Source of the DNA: Mesostigma viride
Taxonomy: Eukaryota > Streptophyta > Mesostigmatophyceae > Mesostigmatales > Mesostigmataceae
Length of the DNA stretch: 64,000 nucleotides
NCBI GenBank assembly: GCA_009746045.1
Contig: RPFO01000643.1
Span: forward strand, 451,089-515,088
Reading direction: 5' to 3'
Shown: piece by piece, positions 16,512 to 26,869 of the stretch
How positions within the stretch are numbered: the stretch's first letter is position 1
Layout of the letters: each line of letters starts with the position of its first letter
Translations under genes and position numbers: made by a program
Notes under the pieces: model-generated
What the model was told of the DNA's origin: nothing
Database searches by the model: none
What the model saw: the letters and a program-made list of their open reading frames with translations, nothing else

Positions 16512-16811
16512 CCGGGCAGCTGGCAGTGTCTTGTGGGTTGCTTTTCCAGTTGCTGCCGTCGCGGCATCGGAACCCGATGACCCAGAAGCCGCCGATTTCC
16601 TCCGCTCCTTCGCCGACTTTGCTGCATGAACGCCGCGCGCCTCTTGCCCCGACGATGGTGCGGGGGGAGGGGGCATTTGCTGTGCTGCCGCTGCAGCTTC
16701 CGACGGCGCGGAAGGGCCGGCGGCCGCAGGGGGCAACACCGGTGGCGGCGGAGAGCCCGGCGGCGGGGGCGCCGGCGGAGGGGAAGGCGGGTGGTTGTGC
16801 GTACAAGCACG
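16512..16811 (-). CDS. probable first coding exon (1) of the minus-strand gene, Pro/Ala-rich
   Basis: The exon is bounded by a pyrimidine-rich acceptor CGTGTCACAG (exon start 16811) and donor GCCCGG|gtaggt (exon end 16512). It is in phase with the exon that starts at 10468. The product is Pro-rich (PPSPPPAPPPPGSPPPP), then Ala/Ser-rich with basic residues. Linking it to the next exon requires an intron of about 6 kb. If the acceptor is not used, translation may start at the ATG at 16889. The coding call rests on composition and splice sites only. Confidence 0.4.
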
Positions 16812-17464
16812 CTGTGACACGCAGACGACAAAGAAAAAATCCGCCGAATATGTTAGCAAGCGGTGCGGTGCAGCACACACATCTGACAAAGCTCATAGGT
16901 CAACCCTTAAAACCGTGTCCAACTGCCCGCTATAAAAACCGGGCAATTGTCACTTTCCATGATAATGTCCACAAACCAACCTAATAGTTAGTTATGGTCC
17001 ATTATAGGACACAAGCACACACATATATTCACCACCTTGGGGGTCATGTCATTGGTCATATTGCAATGTCCTATGGGTGCCAAATATAGCACCCCCTGAC
17101 AGAAAGGAAGCTAGTAAAGGGCTCATGAACACCAAGGTTGCATGTGGAGGAGCAGGGACCCAGCTGCAAGCTCTAACAATAAATGCCCACTACAAATAGC
17201 GGACAGTTTGGTTTGTGACACCTGTTAGCATTACAAAGCTCAATTCTCATCCCGTAGCAACAAAAATGTAATGTCCGCTGTAAATATCACTCAAAACGGC
17301 TAAAGGGTTAAAACGAAGTTGTAGTTGTTTTGCGGCATCAAGTTTCAAAGTACGTACTGGGATACCCTTCGCCAGCCTGCTTGGCATCCAGTAGGATAAG
17401 ATCTTGGAACCAGTAAGGGGGCTTCGCTTGCTGCGGCAGATGGTGCAATCCATTGTGATCTGCG
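16812..17464. other. no gene recognised
   Basis: This stretch is moderately AT-rich, with a few short repeated words such as ACCCGGCTATAAAA-like text near 16930. No frame has protein-like composition and no RNA gene is visible. Confidence 0.4.
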
Positions 17465-17730
17465 CGCAAAACATACACAAACGAACAACCCTCATAGGTT
17501 GAGCAATCCACAAAATCATGCCATTACTGTAACAACATGGGCAAAGCATACACAAACGAACAACCATCATAGATTGAGCTAGCAATCCACAACATCATGC
17601 CATTACTGTAACAACATGGGCAAAGCATACACAAACGAACAACCATCATAGATAGAGCTAGCAATCCACAACATCATGCCATTAATGTAATAACATGGGC
17701 AAAACATACACAAACAAATAGCCATGATAG
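17465..17730. repeat. tandem repeat of about 83 bp, a little over three units
   Basis: The unit contains CATACACAAACGAACAACCA, then TCATAGATTGAGCTAGCAAT and CCACAACATCATGCCATTAC. Successive units differ by a few substitutions and the last is worn down. It lies directly upstream of the plastid-derived fragment. Confidence 0.85.
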
Positions 17731-17790
17731 GGCATTAAGAGAATAGCCATGATTGGGGCAATAAGAGAATTTTTTTGTTCAATTCAATGA

Positions 17791-18316
<526 letters not shown>

Positions 18317-18536
18317 CACCAAGGTTGAGACTTACATGCATCGTTGCAAGGGTTGAAACAATAACGAAATTGTATGACCACAGACACATAAAATGGAAGG
18401 CTTGCTCAGTATTATTATTTACCCATCAATCAATTTTAAAGGCAAGGAAATGTTGAAATACGGACGACCGTCCCAAGTTCGCCAGCATTAACAAAAGCAT
18501 TTCTGTGACAAGAACAGTGGGCGACCATTCCCATTA

Positions 18537-18854
18537 TTATCTTTTCCTCGTTTGTTTCTTCCCCTTCCCGGACTCGTATTCATAAGCGACGTCCGCCATC
18601 CCCAAACGATGCAAAATTTTGTTGGAGCTCTGCATCTTCTCCAACAGTTCTTGATCCGATTCCTCCTTTGCACGACGCGCTTCCTCTGCCTTCGCCTTTG
18701 CGGCCTCCACATCTGCATCTATATCCGCCTTCACCACCATCCTGATCAAACGGTCCCGCTCCTCAGGCCTCGGGAGCGTCGGCAGTCTCACCGGCTCTGC
18801 GGCAAGAAGAGCCTCCAAAATATCCTTGTGCAGTCTTTGTGCTTCCACAAATCC
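18537..18854 (-). pseudogene. C-terminal piece of a zinc-motif gene split by the DIRS-like element
   Basis: This minus-strand frame encodes about 106 residues that begin abruptly at the left edge of the retrotransposon (text FVEAQRLHKDILEALLAAEP). It ends in an Ala/Glu/Lys-rich coiled-coil-like helix and a basic tail (KGKKQTRKR). The matching N-terminal half lies on the other side of the element at 24185-24654. If the element is taken out between 18854 and 24185, the two halves meet in the same reading frame. So one gene of about 262 codons was interrupted. Confidence 0.75.
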
Positions 18855-19053
18855 AATCCATTTCTGGCCTTGCCTTGCTTTGCATGCATCACCACAAAAC
18901 ATCAAATTTATTACAATATGTGTGCTAGCTCTATACGGTGGAATAACACAGACATGTCTACCAGATGGCAACACGGCCATCTGTATGCTAGGGTGAGCAC
19001 ACTATGTGAATGTGCAGGGCCAGCCCACAGCAGCTGTGCCCCTGCTCTACCCC
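18855..19053 (-). repeat. B2 split direct repeat
   Basis: This is the terminal copy of the B repeat. It matches B1 at 19286-19483 with no difference that I can see from AATCCATTTCTGGCC to CTGCTCTACCC. A 24-bp stretch (19054-19077) separates it from A2. Confidence 0.9.
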
Positions 19054-19077
19054 CTTTTGCCAGGGTGGGCGGGTGGG

Positions 19078-19286
19078 AGGCAAAAGAAAACAACCTGCTT
19101 CCCTAGAATGGAAGCCCACCCTTTATAGCAAACACCTCTCCAGCCAACCCCTACCTGGGTGGCTGGGGTACGGGTGCCAGCACAAAAAAATATTTTTTCT
19201 AAAATTATTTTTTCTTTTGGTGCTATACGGCGTTGCATTCTCCGCTCAGCAGGTTAGTCATAGATAAAATGAGCATAGCTCACCAA
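19078..19286 (-). repeat. A2 split direct repeat
   Basis: This is the internal copy of the A repeat. It matches A1 at 23977-24185 from AGGCAAAAGAAAAC to CTCACCAA. It abuts B1 directly, and that junction should equal the joint of the circular intermediate. Confidence 0.9.
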
Positions 19287-19483
19287 ATCCATTTCTGGCC
19301 TTGCCTTGCTTTGCATGCATCACCACAAAACATCAAATTTATTACAATATGTGTGCTAGCTCTATACGGTGGAATAACACAGACATGTCTACCAGATGGC
19401 AACACGGCCATCTGTATGCTAGGGTGAGCACACTATGTGAATGTGCAGGGCCAGCCCACAGCAGCTGTGCCCCTGCTCTACCC
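19286..19483 (-). repeat. B1 split direct repeat
   Basis: This is the internal copy of the B repeat, located just after the recombinase gene on the minus strand. Its outer border with A2 shows the circle-junction sequence CACCAAATCC. Confidence 0.9.
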
Positions 19484-19678
19484 ACATCTCCTTACATGGC
19501 TAACAGCCGAAAATACGTAGGACATGCAAAAAAGAAAACTTAAACTACCTAGCTATGGGGGTACTTTGTCCCAACCCAGGTTCACCCTCGGGTTAGTTAA
19601 ACCATTTCCCCCCTGACCTCCCACACAAGGGTGAGGTCAGTTGATAGCTAAAAGACGAGAGGTAAAAACAGGAGGACG

Positions 19679-22609
19679 TCAAAACTCGACGCCACCGAAG
19701 TGGCGCCGGAAAGCCGCTGGGTCAAAACCCAGGGCCTGAGCCCAGAGGGCGGGTGGGATGTCGCGCCCCAGGAGGCTGCGGTGGAGGCCAATGTAGCGCG
19801 TGACCGAGAGGGCCGAAGCCCACCGGCCGCGCAGCTGGATGGCCTCCGGCGACTCGCCAGCGATGGCGTCGTGCGTCGCCCCCCCATGCCGGAGGCTGTG
19901 AAAAGAAAACATCCCTGGGATGCTCATGCGGGCCTGCACAGCCTCCCACTGCTGCCTAGCCTGGCTGTACGTTAAGCCTCGAAAGAGGAGTGCATCCGGG
20001 GGCTGGCCAGCCGTCAGACGTCGCAGGAGCCACAAAGAAAGTGGATCCCGGACGAGGACGTGCTGGGCCGCCCCCTGCGCAGTTTTGGGGTTGCGCAGCA
20101 CAAGGGCACCGACCATGGGCCCTGGCTCGAGAAGGGGGTGGCCGGGATGAGCCACATCCCGAACCCGCAGCCCTAGCGCCTCGCTAATGCGTAAATACTG
20201 CTGGAAAGCAATAATAATCAACGCACTCAAATGCACCTGTCGACGTGAAACTAGCAACAGGGCAGTGAAATAGCAAAGGCGCCAGGGCATAGGCGGAGGG
20301 CTGACAGCCGGAACAAGCCGCTGCCAACCTGCTAGCAGGCGGTCCGCCAGTACCCAATTCCGAACAATGTCGGGGTAGTACAGGTGCAGACAGGCCTTGG
20401 CATGCTGGCATAAGGTACGCCCCCGCCCGCCTCTGGCATGGTAGACAGCAGAAATCCACTCACAGAAAATGGCTTCGGCGTCAGCTGGGTCGACAGGGCC
20501 AGGTGGCGCCCACGCCACGTAGACAGCCGCCGCACGTCGGTACGCTGGCAAGGTAGACACAGGGTTGACTGTGCCCTCCAAAAGTGCCAAGTCCCGAGGG
20601 CGTCGCGCCCCCTCAGGCCCAGGGTTGGGATGCACGTCACCACACCGGGTCAAGTCAGGAACCCAAGCGCCACGCCGACTGGCCTTGTCAGCTGGGTTGT
20701 GGTCGGTAGCCACCCAGACCCAGTGGCTCTGCATGTCGCCAGCCAGTGACAGAGCGCAGTAGCGTCGAACCAGCTGGTTGAGACGGTAGGAAGACGACCG
20801 CCCTCTGACAAACGCCCCCACCACAGCACTGGAGTCTACGAGCCGGACGACTCGCTTACCCCGACACGCCTTGGTCCGGCACGACCACTCGACCCCCTGT
20901 GTCGCAGCAATCGCCTCCTTGACGTTGATGTGGTTAGGCTGCCCCCGCCACCGGTAGGACAGTGCCGTACGCCAGTGGCCACTATCCAGCAGGCTGTAGT
21001 CCCCCTCCTCCATGCGCTCCAGGTCCCAGTCCTCCCCAGACGTTAAAGCTGTCGTCCGCCACCCCCGCGCTTCGCGCCGGGTCGCCAGCCGGGCACAATC
21101 GGCCCCAGGCAGGTCCCTGTAGACCACCCCACCGCCGGAGCCGCTCGCATCACTTGCGACGACCCGGTCAGAAAGGGGCCGGGCCCTGGCCGCCCTCAAA
21201 AAGGGGGCCAGGTCGATCGCCGCCTGAAGCTCCTGGCGGGCCCCCGCAGGGAGGCGCCAGCGGCGCCCAGGCAGGGAGGCATTCATGGCTGCTAGCAGCC
21301 GGTACGTCTCAGACCACACCGAAAGCATGGGGCGGCACAGCAGATGCATCCACACCCACTTCCCAAGCACAGAACTAAGTTCGCGGTAGTATGTAAACCC
21401 GCGATCTAAGATTCTATGAGTAGCGGCGATAACTGCCACCACACGCTCAGGAACAGGCACCACGTCACCATCCCTTTGGTGAATGACCCCCACCGCCTGC
21501 ACACCAGTCTGCTCTGCTGTCGCCCGTACCACCTTGTCAGACTTCTGCACCAGCCCAACAGCGGCGTAGGCAGCCTGAACACGATCTAGCTGCTGATTCA
21601 CCCCATCCACCGACGCACAGTGGGTGAAATGGAGATCATCGATCGTCACAGCATGCATACCTTCCAGATCCTGCCGAGATTCGAAGCACGGCGAGGGCGC
21701 CAAGGGCGCAGCAGGGTCCTCCTCCAGCCTCAGCCGGACGGTCTCCCCCGCCTCGTTGGCCTCCGCCACCAGGATCAGCGCGGACATGTTGATGCTCAGC
21801 CCACGACTAGCCTCCAACGGCGGCTTGGGGCCACAGCGGTACAACACAGACTGGTGCACACACTGGGCCACGGCGACGGCCAGCTTGTTGCCCATTGGCC
21901 AGCACAACATCCACGGCCACACCTTCCGACGAGCCCCACTCAGGCCCACCAGATCCGACCACACCGGCATCCACGCACAGTACCGCCGCATCCAAACTGG
22001 CAGGCGGAGTCTGTTGTAGTACGAATCCAAATCTGATACGCCCCCAAAAACATCCTCCCCAGCGCGCGTGGGCAAATCGCAAATCACGCCAAGGTGTGGT
22101 AAAAAAGCGGGCATAGGATCAGGTAGTGGCATGTTGCCACGCCGGTTGTCCACAATCAGCCGTATACGGCCGTCGGGCTTTCCGACCCCGAAAGTACCGT
22201 TCACCATAGGCGGCTCCTCCTCAAAAAATCCACCCAAAATCCCCCTCTCCACACACACCGTGCAAACCCGCGCGAACTCCTCCATGCTACACCCCCGCGA
22301 GATCCGCATCGACTTCTGCAAGATCCGCTCTGCTGGGCTCAGCGTCCGTACCATCCTACTCTCATCATTCAAAATTGCTCCCCAAGAGGGGGGTAGTAAG
22401 TTCAGCACATCCACTTGGCCACCTTCCCCCGGACCAGGCAAAGCCAAGCGTGCGGCCACTAACGGTTCGTAAGGGGCTCCTTCAGCATATTCACCCCCAT
22501 CCACTACAGATCCTGCCATTGCCGCTACGGAACCACCGTTCCGGCGGACAAAGGACCTGCAAGCATCATCGATCCCATCTAGGGCCGCCTGCTGCAGAGG
22601 CCCGGGCAC
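19679..22609 (-). CDS. DIRS-like polyprotein: reverse transcriptase, RNase H-like and tyrosine recombinase
   Basis: An intact 976-codon frame. Reverse transcriptase motifs: DLDSYYNRLRLPVW at about 193-206 (motif A), WPMGNK at about 237-242 (motif B), and TIDDL at 322-326 with the Asp pair 324-325 (motif C). An RNase H-like part follows, with ASDASGSGGGVV, INVKEAIAATQ and WVWVATDHNPADKASRRG. The C-terminal part is a tyrosine recombinase: catalytic Arg at about 807 (LRISEAL), HSLR at about 904-907, and the nucleophile Tyr at about 939 (VTRYIGLH). Between RNase H and recombinase lies a 2A-like motif, GDVHPNPGP (656-665), that could separate the two enzymes by ribosome skipping. All catalytic residues I can check are present, so the element may be active. 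Confidence 0.92.
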   Translation of the reverse strand: MPGPLQQAALDGIDDACRSFVRRNGGSVAAMAGSVVDGGEYAEGAPYEPLVAARLALPGPGEGGQVDVLNLLPPSWGAILNDESRMVRTLSPAERILQKSMRISRGCSMEEFARVCTVCVERGILGGFFEEEPPMVNGTFGVGKPDGRIRLIVDNRRGNMPLPDPMPAFLPHLGVICDLPTRAGEDVFGGVSDLDSYYNRLRLPVWMRRYCAWMPVWSDLVGLSGARRKVWPWMLCWPMGNKLAVAVAQCVHQSVLYRCGPKPPLEASRGLSINMSALILVAEANEAGETVRLRLEEDPAAPLAPSPCFESRQDLEGMHAVTIDDLHFTHCASVDGVNQQLDRVQAAYAAVGLVQKSDKVVRATAEQTGVQAVGVIHQRDGDVVPVPERVVAVIAATHRILDRGFTYYRELSSVLGKWVWMHLLCRPMLSVWSETYRLLAAMNASLPGRRWRLPAGARQELQAAIDLAPFLRAARARPLSDRVVASDASGSGGGVVYRDLPGADCARLATRREARGWRTTALTSGEDWDLERMEEGDYSLLDSGHWRTALSYRWRGQPNHINVKEAIAATQGVEWSCRTKACRGKRVVRLVDSSAVVGAFVRGRSSSYRLNQLVRRYCALSLAGDMQSHWVWVATDHNPADKASRRGAWVPDLTRCGDVHPNPGPEGARRPRDLALLEGTVNPVSTLPAYRRAAAVYVAWAPPGPVDPADAEAIFCEWISAVYHARGGRGRTLCQHAKACLHLYYPDIVRNWVLADRLLAGWQRLVPAVSPPPMPWRLCYFTALLLVSRRQVHLSALIIIAFQQYLRISEALGLRVRDVAHPGHPLLEPGPMVGALVLRNPKTAQGAAQHVLVRDPLSLWLLRRLTAGQPPDALLFRGLTYSQARQQWEAVQARMSIPGMFSFHSLRHGGATHDAIAGESPEAIQLRGRWASALSVTRYIGLHRSLLGRDIPPALWAQALGFDPAAFRRHFGGVEF
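20615..20644 (-). promoter_or_regulatory. 2A-like ribosome-skipping motif between RNase H and recombinase
   Basis: The ten codons read CGDVHPNPGP, which fits the D(V/I)xxNPGP signature of 2A-like sequences. The skip would fall between Gly 664 and Pro 665 and release a roughly 312-residue recombinase from the RT/RNase H part. The upstream residues (AWVPDLTR) are only moderately like efficient 2A sites. Confidence 0.65.
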
Positions 22610-22805
22610 ACGGGCTGAACCTACAGCAGGCGGGTCTCGCCCCCCCCCCCCATCCAGTTTAACGCCCTAACCGTCTGACAGGCTAGTGTGCGAGCATTAA
22701 AAGCCCGACTCATCCTATCGCGCCTACGGCCTGAGCGTACCTGCTGCCACCAGTCACGAGGTGGCAGGGGTGCTGGAAGAGGTAGTGGAAGAAGGCACCG
22801 CTCCC

Positions 22806-23908
22806 TCACTTGTTGTTGTTGGACGGGCCGCCCTGCCCCTTCTTGCCGGGACCCTGCTCCAGCTTGTGCTGCAGCTTCCCCATGCTCATCGCCGCCCGCA
22901 CCGCCGGAGACGCCAGCATTGCTCCACCCTCCTGGAATGGCAGCATTGCCGACGGCGTCCCCTTCCAACCCGTCGACCCCACATCCACCAGCTGGCATGC
23001 CGTGATCAGCTTTGCCAGGTACTCGGCTGCTGCCAGCTCCAGAATTACTTCGGAGCGTGGCGTGGCCCAGTAGCCAAATTCTGTCACCATCGTGTCCAGA
23101 ATTCCTGCCATCTGCAGGAGCAGCATCCGCCTCTCCCCGCTGGCTGAGCTGCCGTGCATCGTCAGCATTAACGATGCACGGATGGACTTCCCCCCCACGC
23201 TCTCCGCGTAGTCCAGCATTCCTGGCAGCACCGCCTCCAGCATGTTGCTCACCAGCACCGGCACTGCATGCCCACTCAGCGCCACCCCCTTCGTGCGCGC
23301 CAGTCTGCCAGCAGCCGTCGCTGCGGCTGGGCTTGCAGCTGCTGGAGTCTTTGCCTGGTCCAGCAGCTTCGACATAGCCGATATTAGGTCGCCAATATCT
23401 CCGCCAGTGCGGGCGTTGCCCGGCCGGGATGGAAGCCCTCCAGCTGGCGTTGCATAGCCCGTCTCGGTCCCCAGCAGCCGACCTAGGTTTCGGTCCAGGT
23501 CCGCCACAGCCTGGTCGATCGCCCCAGGAGCGCCATCGTCCTCCCCAGCGCCCGCTCCACCATGCCCCGCCCCTCCGCTTCCACCTGCCGAAGGGGGAAC
23601 ACCCCCGTTCCCACCGCACCTGCTGACACTGGTGGGTCCGGCTCTGCAATAGCCTCCCCCAGTTGCGCTGCTAGCACATCGGCCAGGGCCTCCTCCCCAT
23701 CCCAGTCGCTGACAAACCCCCGTTCCTCCAGGACGTCCATGACGTTCTTGGCACGCCCCGGAGTGAGCTTCTGGATCCGCTCTAGCCAGTTCCCCTCCCC
23801 TAGGATCTTCTGAACCGCAGTGGCGGCCTCCTTTGGGGTGCATCCCTCCTTGGCTGCTTGCTTGAGTTTCGCTAGGAAATTCCGGTCTGGGGCTGTCACT
23901 GTGGACAT
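22806..23908 (-). pseudogene. gag-like gene of the DIRS-like element with a one-base frameshift
   Basis: The frame starts at 23908 (MSTVTAPDRNFLAKLKQAAK). It runs for about 120 residues in one frame, then near 23545 the protein-like sequence passes to the next frame (GAIDQAVADLDRNLGRLL) and continues to a stop at 22806, ending in a Gly/Lys/Asn tail (GPGKKGQGGPSNNNK). The switch is next to a run of four Gs on the coding strand. This may be sequencing error, decay, or a programmed shift. No zinc knuckle is visible. The helical C-terminal half and its place before the polymerase gene support a capsid-like role. Confidence 0.65.
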
Positions 23909-23976
23909 GGTAGGTTATACTGCTTGATGTGTTATCTTGCGTTTTGTTTTTTGTGTTGTGGTCACGTGAGGTTCTC

Positions 23977-24185
23977 AGGCAAAAGAAAACAACCTGCTTC
24001 CCTAGAATGGAAGCCCACCCTTTATAGCAAACACCTCTCCAGCCAACCCCTACCTGGGTGGCTGGGGTACGGGTGCCAGCACAAAAAAATATTTTTTCTA
24101 AAATTATTTTTTCTTTTGGTGCTATACGGCGTTGCATTCTCCGCTCAGCAGGTTAGTCATAGATAAAATGAGCATAGCTCACCAA
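23977..24185 (-). repeat. A1 split direct repeat
   Basis: This is the leading terminal repeat of the element on the minus strand, upstream of gag. It contains the run TATTTTTTCTAAAATTATTT and matches A2 over about 209 bases. It is expected to hold the promoter. Confidence 0.88.
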
Positions 24186-24654
24186 TTATTCATCATCAAG
24201 GTGTACGCGCATTCACGCGCCACACCCTGCAAGGAATCCCCCATGGTAACGTTTTGCCCATGAGCAAACCCGTACGCGCTGTCCCCCTCTGCCGAAATCT
24301 CGAGTCCCTGCCTGTCGAGGCGCACCAGCTCAACTTTCCGTTCCCCAGTGTGCGTTGCCGTGAAGTGGAGGACCGAGCGTGTCATTCCGGTCTTCCCCAT
24401 CAACATCTGCAAACTTGCTACGTATGCGATCCCACGAGCGCACACGTCCTCCAACTTCTCGGCAAAAGGTAGATGTGTCTTGCAATACACATCCAATCCC
24501 TCCAGTGGTCTATCACATCTAAGAAATCCACACCCCCCGTATGGATCCTTGGCATTTTGGTACTCGAGGTCGTGCGCTTGTAGGAACTTGTAATGTTCCG
24601 CGCACAGTCCCTCGACCCTTACGGGCTCCGTACAGATTTTGCATTTCGTTGCCA
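24185..24654 (-). pseudogene. N-terminal piece of the split zinc-motif gene
   Basis: Translation from ATG at 24654, immediately after GCGCAG, gives about 157 residues before the element. Two Cys/His modules are visible: C5-x2-C8-x9-C18-x2-H21 and a second C-x4-C-x10-C-x2-H (GGCGFLRCDR..VYCKTHLPF). A small zinc fold is likely. After the element boundary the frame hits a stop supplied by A1. The rest of the gene is at 18537-18854. It belongs with the neighbouring minus-strand Cys/His genes at 24879 and 26074. Confidence 0.75.
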
Positions 24655-24878
24655 TCTGCGCAATTGCCATGAGTCCCATACAGCAGCCATTGTATAACAG
24701 GGGCAATAAGGACCGTCAGAACCCCCTCTGGCGTCTTTCTCACACAATTCTCAATCTAGTCTTGTTGTGCAATAATTGTTGGTTCAAAGGTCCGTTCAAA
24801 GAAGTTTTATGAGACAAAATAAATTAGTTTCAATTACACGCATCAGATTAATCAAATCATATTTTCTCCCTCTCTTTC

Positions 24879-25463
24879 TTACTGAGCAATTCTGTCCATC
24901 CTGCCCCTCTTTGCCGGCTTCTCATCAATCTCCTCATCAAAATCACACACACGTCTAATCTGCTGTCTAATCTGCTCTACCAACCCCCCCTTGCGCATCA
25001 GGTCTTTCACCTCCCCCTTCAAGAGCGCTGTCACGAGTCGCGCGCACTCATACGCGGACTCCGTGGCCAGGTCCCTTCCCATATCATGCCACACTTTGGC
25101 CGTTGGACAGTCGGGATGGTCTCCCATGTAAGCCCACACATGCCTTGGCGGCTTGTCCTTACCGCCTATCCCCTCTCCAGGTCGCATCTGTCCCACCTCC
25201 TCTATCACCCACTCTGCATCACGCAGCATGAATCGAGGCTTCTTGTCAACATAGTACAAGACCAAAACCATGTTGTTGGGCCAAGGCTTCCACTTTTTCG
25301 TCACGATGTGACGGTCAATCGTCATCAGCCCGCTCTCGATTTCGGCAAACAACGCCCCCCATACGTCAGAATGCTTGGGACAGAACCACTCGCTTTCCGT
25401 CGGCACTCCTTCCCATTGACAATCCGGATGTTCGCATCGAATGGGGTCATCGAATGAGGTCAT
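24879..25463 (-). CDS. Cys/His-motif hypothetical protein
   Basis: I chose the ATG at 25463 because it directly follows GCACAG, as in neighbouring genes; a longer frame starts at 25520. The roughly 194-residue product has an N-terminal module C10-x4-C15-x12-C28-x2-H31 (RCEHPDCQWEG..WFCPKHSDVW) and later a WAYMGDHPDCP stretch. It ends in acidic and then basic text (KPAKRGRMD). Two palindromes lie 54-102 bp upstream (25517, one mismatch, and 25552). The function is unknown. It looks like a paralogue of the split gene and of the gene at 26074 in its N-terminal zinc module. Confidence 0.72.
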   Translation of the reverse strand: MTSFDDPIRCEHPDCQWEGVPTESEWFCPKHSDVWGALFAEIESGLMTIDRHIVTKKWKPWPNNMVLVLYYVDKKPRFMLRDAEWVIEEVGQMRPGEGIGGKDKPPRHVWAYMGDHPDCPTAKVWHDMGRDLATESAYECARLVTALLKGEVKDLMRKGGLVEQIRQQIRRVCDFDEEIDEKPAKRGRMDRIAQ

Positions 25464-25657
25464 CTGTGCACATCGATATTTTTTACACCACCCGCAAACG
25501 CACGCATTCAGCAGGGTCAACGGCCGTTGGCCCTGTTAAATTCCACACACCCCAACGGCCGTTGGCCTTAGACGCACAAAACTTGACACCATCAGGCGAT
25601 TTTTTCCAAATGATTCTTCTTTATTAAATAAATTTACATTCATCCTAAAATCACATT

Positions 25658-26002
25658 CTAGTCAACATCCTCCCCATCTTTAGTGGGTTGCATTCGACCC
25701 CAATTGTCGTTCATAAAACTGACCAAAACATGAGCCGGAGTCCCCACATCCTCCTCACGCCTCAATTTACGCAATACACCTTTAGCAATTCCACCATACC
25801 CATCAACCTCCGACATCATCATGCCCACGCCATCAAGACGTTCAGCGTGCAATTGCCCGTCCTCTTCGAGAACCAGATCGGGCAGGTCTTCCAGTTCGGC
25901 CTCCACAATCTCTATCAGGTTTTCCTTTGTAGTCTCCCCCCCTTCCTTTCCTTCTTTTCCGCACTCCATCCTACACCCTGCCCCTGCACAACCGACGTCC
26001 AT
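25658..26002 (-). CDS. small acidic hypothetical protein with Cys-rich start
   Basis: The frame gives 114 residues. The start MDVGCAGAGCRMECGKEGKE has three Cys residues. The middle is acidic and helical (LIEIVEAELEDLPDLVLEED), and the C-terminal text VLVSFMNDNWGRMQPTKDGE is ordinary. A palindrome lies 45-58 bp upstream of the start, at 26047. I recognise no family. Confidence 0.55.
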   Translation of the reverse strand: MDVGCAGAGCRMECGKEGKEGGETTKENLIEIVEAELEDLPDLVLEEDGQLHAERLDGVGMMMSEVDGYGGIAKGVLRKLRREEDVGTPAHVLVSFMNDNWGRMQPTKDGEDVD

Positions 26003-26046
26003 GGCAAGTTAAGAAACGGACTCAGCTCACAGGACATTTTGCAAGT

Positions 26047-26060
26047 CCAACGGCCGTTGG
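26047..26060. promoter_or_regulatory. single intergenic palindrome CCAACGGCCGTTGG
   Basis: An exact copy between the stop of the gene at 26074 and the start of the gene at 26002. Other single exact copies in this block start at 25552, 26967, 27073, 27846, 27969 and 28980. Copies with a first-base change (TCAACGGCCGTTGG) start at 25517, 26896 and 27767. Confidence 0.9.
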
Positions 26061-26073
26061 CGACCAAAAACAC

Positions 26074-26855
26074 CTAGTCGCATGCATTCCTTGCTCTCTC
26101 CACCAAAGCAGAGGCCAGGACGACCCTTTCCACGACCTTTTCAATTTCCTCCCCCTCAGCATCAGCAACAACGGTCATGGCAAATCGGGCTTGGCGCTTA
26201 ACCCCCGATGCCAGAACGGCAGCCATCTCCACACGAGTTTTTGACACTTCAACAGGTACAGGCAATTCGCCGACCGCAAAAGTAAGCCTTGCGAGGTGCG
26301 GGACCCACCAATCACCTTCCAAAAATCCGCAACCCCATCCAATCATGAAATACAACAACAGGTCTGCGCCCATGGCGCCTGCGATATCCAAGTCGTCATG
26401 CGAAACAATCGCATGCACGTCATCCTCCGAGCACAGCATCCATGTAAAAACGGCGTCCCCGAAACCTTGGCAGTAGGCATACGAGTCAAAGTCAGGGTGA
26501 TTCAACATCCATTCCCGCGACCGGACCGCCATTCTTTCCAGACTTCCAGCACCGTCCACCTCAAAACTCAGGACAAGAGGTCCTTCACCAGCACTGGACT
26601 CGCCATTCACAAACAACAAGCCTCCTTTGATCACCTCTTGCATCTCCCCTGACAACTTGGCGTGTCCATCACAAAAAGGCATGCAATCCGTCCCGAATGG
26701 AAGCTGGCAATCCCGGGCGATACATCCCCCCTTTTTTGCAAACAAATCCTTCACCCTCCCTGCCATTCCCGTTCGCACGCTGACATGACGCACGCACAAG
26801 TCATCCCCTCCTGCTCTCGCTTCCTGGCACCACGCAACCGTGCATTTGACCGCCA
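26074..26855 (-). CDS. Cys/His-motif hypothetical protein, about 260 residues
   Basis: The start is ATG at 26855, directly after GTCGCAG. The N-terminus has C5-x4-C10-x10-C21-x2-H24 (KCTVAWC..DLCVRH) and a second cluster, CIARDCQLPFGTDCMPFCDG plus H. So it has the two-module layout of the split gene at 24185-24654. The remainder is globular with hydrophobic segments (GADLLLYFMIGWGCGFLEGD) that look like a buried core and not a membrane segment. An imperfect palindrome lies 41 bp upstream, in a leader shared with the gene at 27726. Confidence 0.75.
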
Positions 26856-26869
26856 TCTGCGACCACCAA

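Larger units (their letters stand above)
18855..24184 (-). mobile_element. complete DIRS-like (tyrosine recombinase) retrotransposon with split direct repeats, 5330 bp
   Basis: Read on the minus strand the order is A1 (24184-23977), gag-like gene, RT/RNase H/tyrosine recombinase gene, B1 (19483-19286), A2 (19285-19078), B2 (19053-18855). A1 and A2 are the same about 208-bp sequence, and B1 and B2 the same about 198-bp sequence. This A-genes-BAB arrangement is the hallmark of PAT/Kangaroo-type DIRS elements, where a circular intermediate is integrated by the recombinase. No target-site duplication is visible, as expected for recombinase-mediated insertion. The repeats look nearly identical, so the insertion is probably young. 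Confidence 0.9.
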
